Below are positions 49,501 through 61,500 of a DNA stretch of 64,000 nt, in pieces (within the stretch, counting starts at the first letter, position 1; each line of letters starts with the position of its first letter). The stretch spans positions 14,020,060-14,084,059 of the forward strand of contig OZ038529.1 in assembly GCA_964036665.1 (NCBI GenBank), written 5' to 3'. This DNA comes from Gordius sp. MW1 (Eukaryota > Nematomorpha > Gordioida > Gordea > Gordiidae). The notes beneath the pieces are model-generated. The model was not told the origin of the DNA. It saw nothing but the letters and a program-made list of their open reading frames with translations, and ran no database searches. The position numbers and the translations under genes are program-made.

Positions 49501-52500
49501 ATTTCAAAGTACTAGTTTTCAGATTCTGATAAATTTTTACTTGGGATCATAGAAGCCACGTCTGAAAACGACATCTTTCATCGGATGAATACGGTTCAAA
49601 GAAAAATATGTGAAAAATTTTGAGGTAAAAATATTTATTTTTTTCAATTCTATGTGTTAGAGCATGAAAAAATATATAAAAGTAACCCAATTTGAGAATC
49701 CTATAATCCTCGATTAACTTCCGAAAAGAGGTTTTAAACTGTGAGAACTATTCATTTTGACAAAAGACTACGTTTTATTGTTGCGATTAGTTTGTTGTAT
49801 CGCAACGTGATGCTTATTTGAAAATGGCTCTATGCGATTATGATTTCAAAGTAATAGTTTTCAGATTCTGATAAATTATTACTTGGGATCATAGAAACCA
49901 CGTCTGAAAACGACAACTTTCATCGGATGAATACGGTTCAAAGAAAAATATGTGAAAAATTTTAAGGTAAAAATATTTATTTTTTTTGATTCTATGTGAA
50001 AGAGCATGAAAAAATATATAAAAGTAAGCCAATTTGAGAATCCTATTATCTTCGATTGACTTCCGCAAAGAGGTTTTAAGATGTGAGAACTATTCATTTT
50101 GACAAAAGACAACGTTTTATTGTAGCGATTAGTTTGTTGTATCGCAACGTGAGTGCTTAATTTTTCAAAAATGCACTATGCGATCATGATTTTAAAGTAA
50201 TAGTTTAAAGATTCTGATAATTATTACTTGGGATCATAGAAACCACGTCTGAAAATGACAACTTTCATCTGATGAATACGGTCCAAAGAAAAATATGTCA
50301 AAAATTTTGAGGTAAAAATATTTATTTTTTTCGATTCTATGTGAAAGAGCATGAAAAAATATATAAAAGTAAGCCAATTTGAGAATCGTATTATCCTCGA
50401 GTGACTTCCGAAAAGAGATTTTAAGCTGCGAGAACTATCATTTTGACAAAAGACAACGTTTTATTGTTGCGATTAGTTTGTTGTATCGCAACGTGAGTGC
50501 TTAATTTTTCAAAAATGCACTATGCGATCATGATTTTAAAGTAATAGTTTTCTGATTCTGATAAATTTTTACTTTCTATCATCGAAACCACGTCTGAAAA
50601 CGACAACTTTCATCGGATGCATACGGTTGAAAGAAAAATATGTGAAAAATTTTAGGTAAAAATATTTATTTTTTTCGATTCTATGTGAAAGAGCATGAAA
50701 AAATATATAAAAGTAAGCCAATTTGAGAATCCTATTATCCTCGATTGACTTCCGCAAAGAGGTTTTAAGCTGCGAGAACTATTCATTTTGACAAAAGACA
50801 ACGTTTTATTGTTGCGATTAGTTTGTTGTATCGCAACGTGAGTGCTTAATTTTTGAAAATGACTCTATGCGATCATGATTTAAAAGTAATAGTTTTCAGA
50901 TTCTGATAAATTTTTACTTGGGATCATAGAAACCACGTCTGAAAACGACAACTTTCATCGGATGAATACGGTTCAAAGAAAAATATGTGAAATATTTTGA
51001 GGTAAAAATATTTATTTTTTTCGATTCTATGTGAAAGAGCATGAAAAAATATATAAAAGTAAGCCAATTTGAGAATCCTATTATCCTCGATTGACTTCCG
51101 AAAAGAGGTTTTAAGATGCGAGAACTATCATTTGACAAAAGGCAACGTTTTATTGTTGCGATTAGTTTGTTGTATCGCAACGTGATGCTTAATTTTTGAA
51201 AATGGCTCTATGCGATCATGATTTCAAAGTAATAGTTTTCAGATTCTGATAAATTTTTACTTGGGATCATAGAAACCACGTCTGAAAACGACATCTTTCA
51301 TCGGATGAATACGGTTCAAAGAAAAATATGTAAAAAAATTTGAGGTAAAAATATTTATTTTTTTCAATTCTATGTGAAAGAGCATGAAAAAATATATAAA
51401 AGTAAGCCAATTTGAGAATCCTATTATCCTCGATTAACTTCCGAAAAGAGGTTTTAAACTGCGAGAACTATTCATTTTGACAAAAGACTACGTTTTATTG
51501 TTGCGATTAGTTTGTTGTATCGCAACGTGATGCTTATTTGAAAATGGCTCTATGCGATTATGATTTCAAAGTAATAGTGTTCAGATTCTGATAAATTATT
51601 ACTTGGGATCATAGAAACCACGTCTGAAAACGACAACTTTCATCGGATGAATACGGTTCAAAGAAAAATATGTGAAAAATTTTAAGGTAAAAATATTTAT
51701 TTTTTTTGATTCTATGTGAAAGAGCATGAAAAAATATATAAAAGTAAGCCAATTTGAGAATCCTATTATCTTCGATTGACTTCCGCAAAGAGGTTTTAAG
51801 CTGTGAGAACTATTCATTTTGACAAAAGACAACGTTTTATTGTAGCGATTAGTTTGTTGTATCGCAACGTGAGTGCTTAATTTTTCAAAAATGCACTATG
51901 CGATCATGATTTTAAAGTAATAGTTTTCTGATTCTGATAAATTTTTACTTTTTATCATCGAAATTACGTCTGAAAACGACAACTTTCATCGGATGCATAC
52001 GGTAAGAAAAATATGTGAAAAATTTTGAGGTAAAAATATTTATTTTTTTCAATTCTATGTGAAAGAGCATGAAAAAATATATAAAAGTAAGCCAATTTGA
52101 GAATCCTATTATCCTCGAGTGACTTCCGAAAAGAGGTTTTAAGCTGCGAGAACTATCATTTTGACAAAAGACAACGTTTTATTGTTGCGATTAGTTTGTT
52201 GTATCGCAACGTGAGTGTTTAATTTTTCAAAAATGCACTATGCGATCATGATTTTAAAGTAATAGTTTTCTGATTCTGATAAATTTTTACTTTTTATCAT
52301 CGAAACCACGTCTGAAAACGACAACTTTCATCGGATGCATACGGTTGAAAGAAAAATATGTGAAAAATTTTGAGGTAAAAATATTTATTTTTTTCGATTC
52401 TATGTGAAAGAGCATGAAAAAATATATAAAAGTAAGCCAATTTGAGAATCCTATTATCCTCGAGTGACTTCCGAAAAGAGGTTTTAAGCTGCGAGAACTA

Positions 52501-55191
52501 TCATTTTGACAAAAGACAACGTTTTATTGTTGCGATTAGTTTGTTGTATCGCAACGTGAGTGCTTAATTTTTCAAAAATGCACTATGCGATCATGATTTT
52601 AAAGTAATAGTTTTCTGATTCTGATAAATTTACTTTTTATCATCGAAACCACGTCTGAAAACGACAACTTTCATCGGATACATACGGTTGAAAGAAAAAT
52701 ATGTGAAAAATTTTGAGGTAAAAATATTTATTTTTTTCGATTCTATGTGAAAGAGCATGAAAAAATATATAAAAGTAAGCCAATTTGAGAATCCTATTAT
52801 CCTCGATTGACTTCCGCAAAGAGGTTTTAAGCTGCGAGAACTATTCATTTTGACAAAAGACAACGTTTTATTGTTGCGATTAGTTTGTTGTATCGCAACG
52901 TGAGTGCTTAATTTTTGAAAATGACTCTATGCAATCATGATTTAAAAGTAATAGTTTTCAGATTCTGATAAATTTTTACTTGGGATCATAGAAACCACGT
53001 CTGAAAACGACAACTTTCATCGGATGAATACGGTTCAAAGAAAAATATGTGAATATTTTGAGGTAAAAATATTTATTTTTTTCGATTCTATGTGAAAGAG
53101 CATGAAAAAATATATAAAAGTAAGCCAATTTGAGAATCCTATTATCCTCGATTGACTTCCGAAAAGAGGTTTTAAGATGCGAGAACTATCATTTGACAAA
53201 AGGCAACGTTTTATTGTTGCGATTAGTTTGTTGTATCGCAACGTGATGCTTAATTTTTGAAAATGGCTCTGTGCGATCATGATTTCAAAGTAATAGTTTT
53301 CAGATTCTGATAAATTTTTACTTGGGATCATAGAAACCACGTCTGAAAACGACATCTTTCATCGGATGAATACGGTTCAAAGAAAAATATGTGAAAAATT
53401 TTGAGGTAAAAATATTTATTTTTTTCAATTCTATGTGAAAGAGCATGAAAAAATATATAAAAGTAAGCCAATTTGAGAATCCTATTATCTTCGATTGACT
53501 TCCGCAAAGAGGTTTTAAGCTGTGAGAACTATTCATTTTGACAAAAGACAACGTTTTATTGTAGCGATTAGTTTGTTGTATCGCAACGTGAGTGCTTAAT
53601 TTTTCAAAAATGCACTATGCGATCATGATTTTAAAGTAATAGTTTTCTGATTCTGATAAATTTTTACTTTTTATCATCGAAATTACGTCTGAAAACGACA
53701 ACTTTCATCGGATGCATACGGTATAAAAAAATATGTGAAAAATTTTGAGGTAAAAATATTTATTTTTTTCAATTCTATGTGAAAGAGCATAAAAAAATAT
53801 ATAAAAGTAAGCCAATTTGAGAATCCCATTATCCTCGAGTGACTTCCGAAAAAAGGTTTTAAGCTGCGAGAACTATCATTTTGACAAAAGACAACGTTTT
53901 ATTGTTGCGATTAGTTTGTTGTATCGCAACGTGAGTGTTTAATTTTTCAAAAATGCACTATGCGATCATGATTTTAAAGTAATAGTTTTCTGATTCTGAT
54001 AAATTTTTACTTTTTATCATCGAAACCACGTCTGAAAACGACAACTTTCATCGGATGCATACGGTTGAAAGAAAAATATGTGAAAAATTTTGAGGTAAAA
54101 ATATTTATTTTTTTCGATTCTATGTGAAAGAGCATGAAAAAATATATAAAAGTAAGCCAATTTGAGAATCCTATTATCCTCGAGTGACTTCCGAAAAGAG
54201 GTTTTAAGCTGCGAGAACTATCATTTTGACAAAAGACAACGTTTTATTGTTGCGATTAGTTTGTTGTATCGCAACGTGAGTGCTTAATTTTTCAAAAATG
54301 CACTATGCGATCATGATTTTAAAGTAATAGTTTTCTGATTCTGATAAATTTACTTTTGATCATCGAAACCACGTCTGAAAACGACAACTTTCATCGGATA
54401 CATACGGTTGAAAGAAAAATATGTGAAAAATTTTGAGGTAAAAATATTTATTTTTTTCGATTCTATGTGAAAGAGCATGAAAAAATATATAAAAGTAAGC
54501 CAATTTGAGAATCCTATTATCCTCGATTGACTTCCGCAAAGAGGTTTTAAGCTGCGAGAACTATTCATTTTGACAAAAGACAACGTTTTATTGTTGCGAT
54601 TAGTTTGTTGTATCGCAACGTGAGTGCTTAATTTTTGAAAATGACTCTATGCGATCATGATTTAAAAGTAATAGTTTTCAGATTCTGATAAATTTTTACT
54701 TGGGATCATAGAAACCACGTCTGAAAACGACAACTTTCATCGGATGAATACGGTTCAAAGAAAAATATGTGAATATTTTGAGGTAAAAATATTTATTTTT
54801 TTCGATTCTATGTGAAAGAGCATGAAAAAATATATAAAAGTAAGCCAATTTGAGAATCCTATTATCCTCGATTGACTTCCGAAAAGAGGTTTTAAGATGC
54901 GAGAACTATCATTTGACAAAAGGTAACGTTTTATTGTTGCGATTAGTTTGTTGTATCGCAACGTGATGCTTAATTTTTGAAAATGGCTCTGTGCGATCAT
55001 GATTTCAAAGTAATAGTTTTCAGATTCTGATAAATTTTTACTTGGGATCATAGAAACCACGTCTGAAAACGACATCTTTCATCGGATGAATACGGTTCAA
55101 AGAAAAATATGTGAAAAATTTTGAGGTAAAAATATTTATTTTTTTCAATTCTATGTGAAAGAGCATGAAAAAATATATAAAAGTAAGCCAA
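46595..55191. repeat. Five-monomer higher-order repeat block (~1720 bp), 25 monomers
   Basis: Monomer starts are 46595, 46938, 47283, 47628, 47973, 48316, 48658, 49002, 49348, 49691, 50033, 50378, 50722, 51068, 51411, 51753, 52096, 52441, 52784, 53129, 53472, 53816, 54161, 54504 and 54849. Two related five-member orders alternate. One is e-a-b-c-d (46595, 51753, 53472) and the other is f-e'-b'-c-d (e.g. 49691). Markers are e: 'tatcttcgattg', 'attgtagcg', 'gaaattacgtc'; a: 'gtgagtgtttaat'; c: 'ccgcaaagagg' with 'aaatgactc'; d: 'ttaagatgcgag' with 'aaaaggcaacg'; f: 'cgattaacttcc' with 'gactacg'. Many starts recur at +1720. Confidence 0.83.
50033..50377. repeat. Chimeric monomer e-left / A-middle / B-right
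   Basis: It begins as an e monomer ('tatcttcgattg', 'agatgtgag', 'attgtagcg'), continues with A sequence ('ttcaaaaatgcac', 'gattttaaag'), then switches near 50206 to B ('aaagattctgataattattacttgggatc', 'catctgatgaatacggtcc'). The switch region is unusual: 'tagtttaaagattctgataattatt' differs from both parents, and one 'a' of 'gataaatt' is missing. Sister chimeras at 57937 and 61639 have a clean switch ('agttttcagattctg'). Confidence 0.75.
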
Positions 55192-58100
55192 TTTGAGAAT
55201 CCTATTATCCTCGATTAACTTCCGAAAAGAGGTTTTAAACTGCGAGAACTATTCATTTTGACAAAAGACTACGTTTTATTGTTGCGATTAGTTTTTGTAT
55301 CGCAACGTGAGTGCTTAATTTTTCAAAAATGCACTATGCGATCATGATTTTAAAGTAATAATTTTCTGATTCTTATAAATTTTTACTTTTCATCATCAAA
55401 ACCACGTCTGAAAACGACAACTTTCATCGGATGCATACGGTAAGAAAAATATGTGAAAAATTTTGAGGTAAAAATATTTATTTTTTTCAATTATATGTGA
55501 AAGAGCATGAAAAAATATATAAAAGTAAGCCAGTTTGAGAATCCTATTATCCTCGATTGACTTCCGAAAAGAGGTTTTAAACTGCGAGAACTATTCATTT
55601 TGACAAAAGACTACGTTTTATTGTTGCGATTATTTTGTTGTATCGCAACGTGATGTTTTTTTGAAAATGGCTCTATGCGATCATGATTTCAAAGTAATAG
55701 TTTTCAGATTCTGATAAATTATTACTTGGGATCATAGAAACCACGTCTGAAAATGACACCTTTCATCTGATGAATACGGTCCAAAGAAAAATATGTCAAA
55801 AATTTTGAGGTAAAAATATTTATTTTTTTCGATTCTATGTGAAAGAGCATGAAAAAATATATAAAAGTAAGCCAATTTGAGAATCCTATTATCCTCGAGT
55901 GACTTCCGAAAAGAGGTTTTAAGCTGCGAGAACTATCATTTTGACAAAAGACAACGTTTTATTGTTGCGATTAGTTTGTTGTATCGCAACGTGAGTGCTT
56001 AATTTTTCAAAAATGCACTATGCGATCATGATTTTAAAGTAATAGTTTTCTGATTCTGATAAATTTTTACTTTTTATCATCGAAACCACGTCTGAAAACG
56101 ACAACTTTCATCGGATGCATACGGTTGAAAGAAAAATATGTGAAAAATTTTGAGGTAAAAATATTTATTTTTTTCGATTCTATGTGAAAGAGCATGAAAA
56201 AATATATAAAAGTAAGCCAATTTGAGAATCCTATTATCTTCGATTGACTTCCGCAAATAGGTTTTAAGCTGTGAGAACTATTCATTTTGACAAAAGACAA
56301 CGTTTTATTGTAGCGATTAGTTTGTTGTATCGCAACGTGAGTGCTTAATTTTTGAAAACTGCTCTATGCGATTATGATTTCAAAGTAATAGTTTTTAGAT
56401 TCTGATAAATTTTTACTTGGGATCATAGAAACAACGTCTGAAAACGACAACTTTCATCGGATGAATACGGTTCAAAGAAAAATATGTGAAAAATTTTGAG
56501 GTAAAAATATTTATTATTTTCGATTCTATGTGAAAGAGCATGAAAAAATATATAAAAGTAAGCCAATTTGAGAATCCTATTATCTTCGATTGACTTCCGC
56601 AAAGAGGTTTTAAGCTGTGAGAACTATTCATTTTGACAAAAGACAACGTTTTATTGTAGCGATTAGTTTGTTGTATCGCAACGTGAGTGCTTAATTTTTC
56701 AAAAATGCACTATGCGATCATGATTTTAAAGTAATATATTTCTGATTCTGATAAATTTTTACTTTTTATCATCGAAACCACGTCTGAAAACGACAACTTT
56801 CATCGGATGCATACGGTAAGAAAAATATGTGAAAAATTTTGAGGTAAAAATATTTATTTTTTTCAATTCTATGTGAAAGAGCATGAAAAAATATATAAAA
56901 ATAAGCCAGTTTGAGAATCCTATTATCCTCGATTGACTTCCGAAAAGAGGTTTTAAACTGCGAGAACTATTCATTTTGACAAAAGACTACGTTTTATTGT
57001 TGCGATTAGTTTGTTGTATCGCAACGTGATGCTTATTTGAAAATGGCTCTATGCGATCATGATTTCAAAGTAATAGTTTTCAGATTCTGATAAATTATTA
57101 CTTGGGATCATAGAAACCACGTCTGAAAACGACAACTTTCATCTGATGAATACGGTCCAAAGAAAAATATGTCAAAAATTTTGAGGTAAAAATATTTATT
57201 TTTTTCGATTCTATGTGAAAGAGCATGAAAAAATATATAAAAGTAAGCCAATTTGAGAATCCTATTATCCTCGAGTGACTTCCGAAAAGAGGTTTTAAGC
57301 TGCGAGAACTATTCATTTTGACAAAAGACAACGTTTTATTGTTGCGATTAGTTTTTGTATCGCAACGTGAGTGCTTAATTTTTCAAAAATGCACTATGCG
57401 ATCATGATTTTAAAGTAATAGTTTTCTGATTCTGATAAATTTTTACTTTTCATCATCAAAACCACGTCTGAAAACGACAACTTTCATCGGATGCATACGG
57501 TAAGAAAAATATGTGAAAAATTTTGAGGTAAAAATATTTATTTTTTTTCAATTATATGTGAAAGAGCATGAAAAAATATCTAAAAGTAAGCCAGTTTGAG
57601 AATCCTATTATCCTCGATTGACTTCCGAAAAGAGGTTTTAAACTGCGAGAACTATTCATTTTGACAAAAGACTACGTTTTATTGTTGCGATTAGTTTGTT
57701 GTATCGCAACGTGATGTTTTTTTGAAAATGGCTCTATGCGATCATGATTTCAAAGTAATAGTTTTCAGATTCTGATAAATTATTACTTGGGATCATAGAA
57801 ACCACGTCTGAAAACGACAACTTTCATCGGATGAATACGGTTCAAAGAAAAATATGTGAAAAATTTTAAGGTAAAAATATTTATTTTTTTTGATTCTATG
57901 TGAAAGAGCATGAAAAAATATATAAAAGTAAGCCAATTTGAGAATCCTATTATCTTCGATTGACTTCCGCAAAGAGGTTTTAAGATGTGAGAACTATTCA
58001 TTTTGACAAAAGACAACGTTTTATTGTAGCGATTAGTTTGTTGTATCGCAACGTGAGTGCTTAATTTTTCAAAAATGCACTATGCGATCATGATTTTAAA

Positions 58101-58282
58101 GTAATAGTTTTCAGATTCTGATAAATTATTACTTGGGATCATAGAAACCACGTCTGAAAATGACAACTTTCATCTGATGAATACGGTCCAAAGAAAAATA
58201 TGTTAAAAATTTTGAGGTAAAAATATTTATTTTTTTCGATTCTATGTGAAAGAGCATGAAAAAATATATAAAAGTAAGCCAA
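55192..58282. repeat. Return of 12-mer-type material, 9 monomers
   Basis: Monomer starts are 55192, 55534, 55876, 56221, 56567, 56910, 57252, 57595 and 57937. From 55534 they match 44194-46595 and following at a constant offset of 11340-11342 bp (m12, m1, m2 and the rearranged run with 'gtaatatatttctg'). The entry monomer at 55192 is an f/m11 chimera: 'cgattaacttcc' and 'gactacg' on the left, 'tagtttttgtatcgc', 'aataattttctg' and 'cttttcatcatc' on the right. Here too the switch lies at the inverted repeat. Confidence 0.8.
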
Positions 58283-58545
58283 TTTTATTGTTGCGATTAG
58301 TTTGTTGTATCGCAACGTGAGTGCTTAATTTTTCAAAAATGCACTATGCGATCATGATTTTAAAGTAATAGTTTTCTGATTCTGATAAATTTTTACTTTC
58401 TATCATCGAAACCACGTCTGAAAACGACAACTTTCATCGGATGCATACGGTTGAAAGAAAAATATGTGAAAAATTTTAGGTAAAAATATATATTTTTTGC
58501 GATTCTATGTGAAAGAGCATGAAAAAATATATAAAAGTAAGCCAA
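58283..58545. repeat. 263-bp truncated monomer, 81-bp deletion
   Basis: The junction reads 'aagccaattttattgttgcg'. The usual first 81 bases of the monomer are absent: sequence passes straight from the 'gccaattt' end of one monomer to the 'tttattgttgcg' just before the inverted repeat. The two sides share 'ttt', so a microhomology-mediated or slippage deletion is plausible. The rest is a normal A monomer with 'ctttctatcatcg' and 'gaaaaattttagg', matching 50378, 60265 and 61985. It is the shortest monomer in the window. Confidence 0.9.
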
Positions 58546-61500
58546 TTTGAGAATCCTATTATCCTCGATTGACTTCCGCAAAGAGGTTTTAAGCTGCGAG
58601 AACAATTCATTTTGACAAAAGACAACGTTTTATTGTTGCGATTAGTTTGTTGTATCGCAACGTGAGTGCTTAATTTTTGAAAATGACTCTATGCGATCAT
58701 GATTTAAAAGTAATAGTTTTCAGATTCTGATAAATTTTTACTTGGGATCATAGAAACCACGTCTGAAAACGACAACTTTCATCGGATGAATACGGTTCAA
58801 AGAAAAATATGTGAAATATTTTGAGGTAAAAATATTTATTTTTTTCGATTCTATGTGAAAGAGCATGAAAAAATATATAAAAGTAAGCCAATTTGAGAAT
58901 CCTATTATCCTCGATTGACTTCCGAAAAGAGGTTTTAAGATGCGAGAACTATCATTTGACAAAAGGCAACGTTTTATTGTTGCGATTAGTTTGTTGTATC
59001 GCAACGTGATGCTTAATTTTTGAAAATGGCTCTATGCGATCATGATTTAAAAGTAATAGTTTTCAGATTCTGATAAATTTTTACTTGGGATCATAGAAAC
59101 CACGTCTTAAAACGACATCTTTCATCGGATGAATACGGTTCAAAGAAAAATATGTGAAAAATTTTGAGGTAAAAATATTTATTTTTTTCAATTCTATGTG
59201 AAAGAGCATGAAAAAATATATAAAAGTAAGCCAATTTGAGAATCCTATTATCCTCGATTAACTTCCGAAAAGAGGTTTTAAACTGCGAGAACTATTCATT
59301 TTGACAAAAGACTACGTTTTATTGTTGCGATTAGTTTGTTGTATCGCAACGTGATGCTTATTTGAAAATGGCTCTATGCGATTATGATTTCAAAGTAATA
59401 GTTTTCAGATTCTGATAAATTATTACTTGGGATCATAGAAACCACGTCTGAAAACGACAACTTTCATCGGATGAATTCGGTTCAAAGAAAAATATGTGAA
59501 AAATTTTAAGGTAAAAATATTTATTTTTATTGATTCTATGTGAAAGAGCATGAAAAAATATATAAAAGTAAGCCAATTTGAGAATCCTATTATCTTCGAT
59601 TGACTTCCGCAAAGAGGTTTTAAGCTGTGAGAACTATTCATTTTGACAAAAGACAACGTTTTATTGTAGCGATTAGTTTGTTGTATCGCAACGTGAGTGC
59701 TTAATTTTTCAAAAATGCACTATGCGATCATGATTTTAAAGTAATAGTTTTCTGATTCTGATAAATTTTTACTTTTTATCATCGAAATTACGTCTGAAAA
59801 CGACAACTTTCATCGGATGCATACGGTAAGAAAAATATGTGAAAAATTTTGAGGTAAAAATATTTATTTTTTTCGATTCTATGTGAAAGAGCATGAAAAA
59901 ATATATAAAAGTAAGCCAATTTGAGAATCCTATTATCCTCGAGTGACTTCCGAAAAGAGGTTTTAAGCTGAGAGAACTATCATTTTGACAAAAGACAACG
60001 TTTTATTGTTGCGATTAGTTTGTTGTATCGCAACGTGAGTGTTTAATTTTTCAAAAATGCACTATGCGATCATGATTTTAAAGTAATAGTTTTCTGATTC
60101 TGATAAATTTTTACTTTTTATCATCGAAACCACGTCTGAAAACGACAACTTTCATCGGATGCATACGGTTGAAAGAAAAATATGTGAAAAATTTTGAGGT
60201 AAAAATATTTATTCTTTTCGATTCTATGTGAAAGAGCATGAAAAAATATATAAAAGTAAGCCAATTTGAGAATCCTATTATCCTCGAGTGACTTCCGAAA
60301 AGAGGTTTTAAGCTGCGAGAACTATCATTTTGACAAAAGACAACGTTTTATTGTTGCGATTAGTTTGTTGTATCGCAACGTGAGTGCTTAATTTTTCAAA
60401 AATGCACTATGCGATCATGATTTTAAAGTAATAGTTTTCTGATTCTGATAAATTTTTACTTTCTATCATCGAAACCACGTCTGAAAACGACAACTTTCAT
60501 CGGATGCATACGGTTGAAAGAAAAATATGTGAAAAATTTTAGGTAAAAATATTTATTTTTTTCGATTCTATGTGAAAGAGCATGAAAAAATATATAAAAG
60601 TAAGCCAATTTGAGAATCCTATTATCCTCGATTGACTTCCGCAAAGAGGTTTTAAGCTGCGAGAACAATTCATTTTGACAAAAGACAACGTTTTATTGTT
60701 GCGATTAGTTTGTTGTATCGCAACGTGAGTGCTTAATTTTTGAAAATGACTCTATGCGATCATGATTTAAAAGTAATAATTTCAGATTCTGATAAATTTT
60801 TACTTGGGATCATAGAAACCACGTCTGAAAACGACAACTTTCATCGGATGAATACGGTTGAAAGAAAAATATGTGAAATATTTTGAGGTAAAAATATTTA
60901 TTTTTTTCGATTCTATGTGAAAGAGCATGAAAAAATATATAAAAGTAAGCCAATTTGAGAATCCTATTATCCTCGATTGACTTCCGAAAAGAGGTTTTAA
61001 GATGCGAGAACTATCATTTGACAAAAGGCAACGTTTTATTGTTGCGATTAGTTTGTTGTATCGCAACGTGATGCTTAATTTTTGAAAATGGCTCTATGCG
61101 ATCATGATTTAAAAGTAATAGTTTTCAGATTCTGATAAATTATTACTTGGGATCATAGAAACCACGTCTGAAAACGACAACTTTCATCGGATGAATACGG
61201 TTCAAAGAAAAATACGTTAAAAATTTTGAGGTAAAAATATTTATTTTTTTCGATTCTATGTGAAAGAACATGAAAAAATATATAAAAGTAAGCCAATTTG
61301 AGAATCCTATTATCCTCGATTAACTTCCGAAAAGAGGTTTTAAACTGTGAGAACTATTCATTTTGACAAAAGACTACGTTTTATTGTTGCGATTAGTTTT
61401 TTGTATCGCAACGTGATGCTTATTTGAAAATGGCTCTATGCGATTATGATTTCAAAGTAATAGTTTTCAGATTCTGATAAATTATTACTTGGGATCATAG

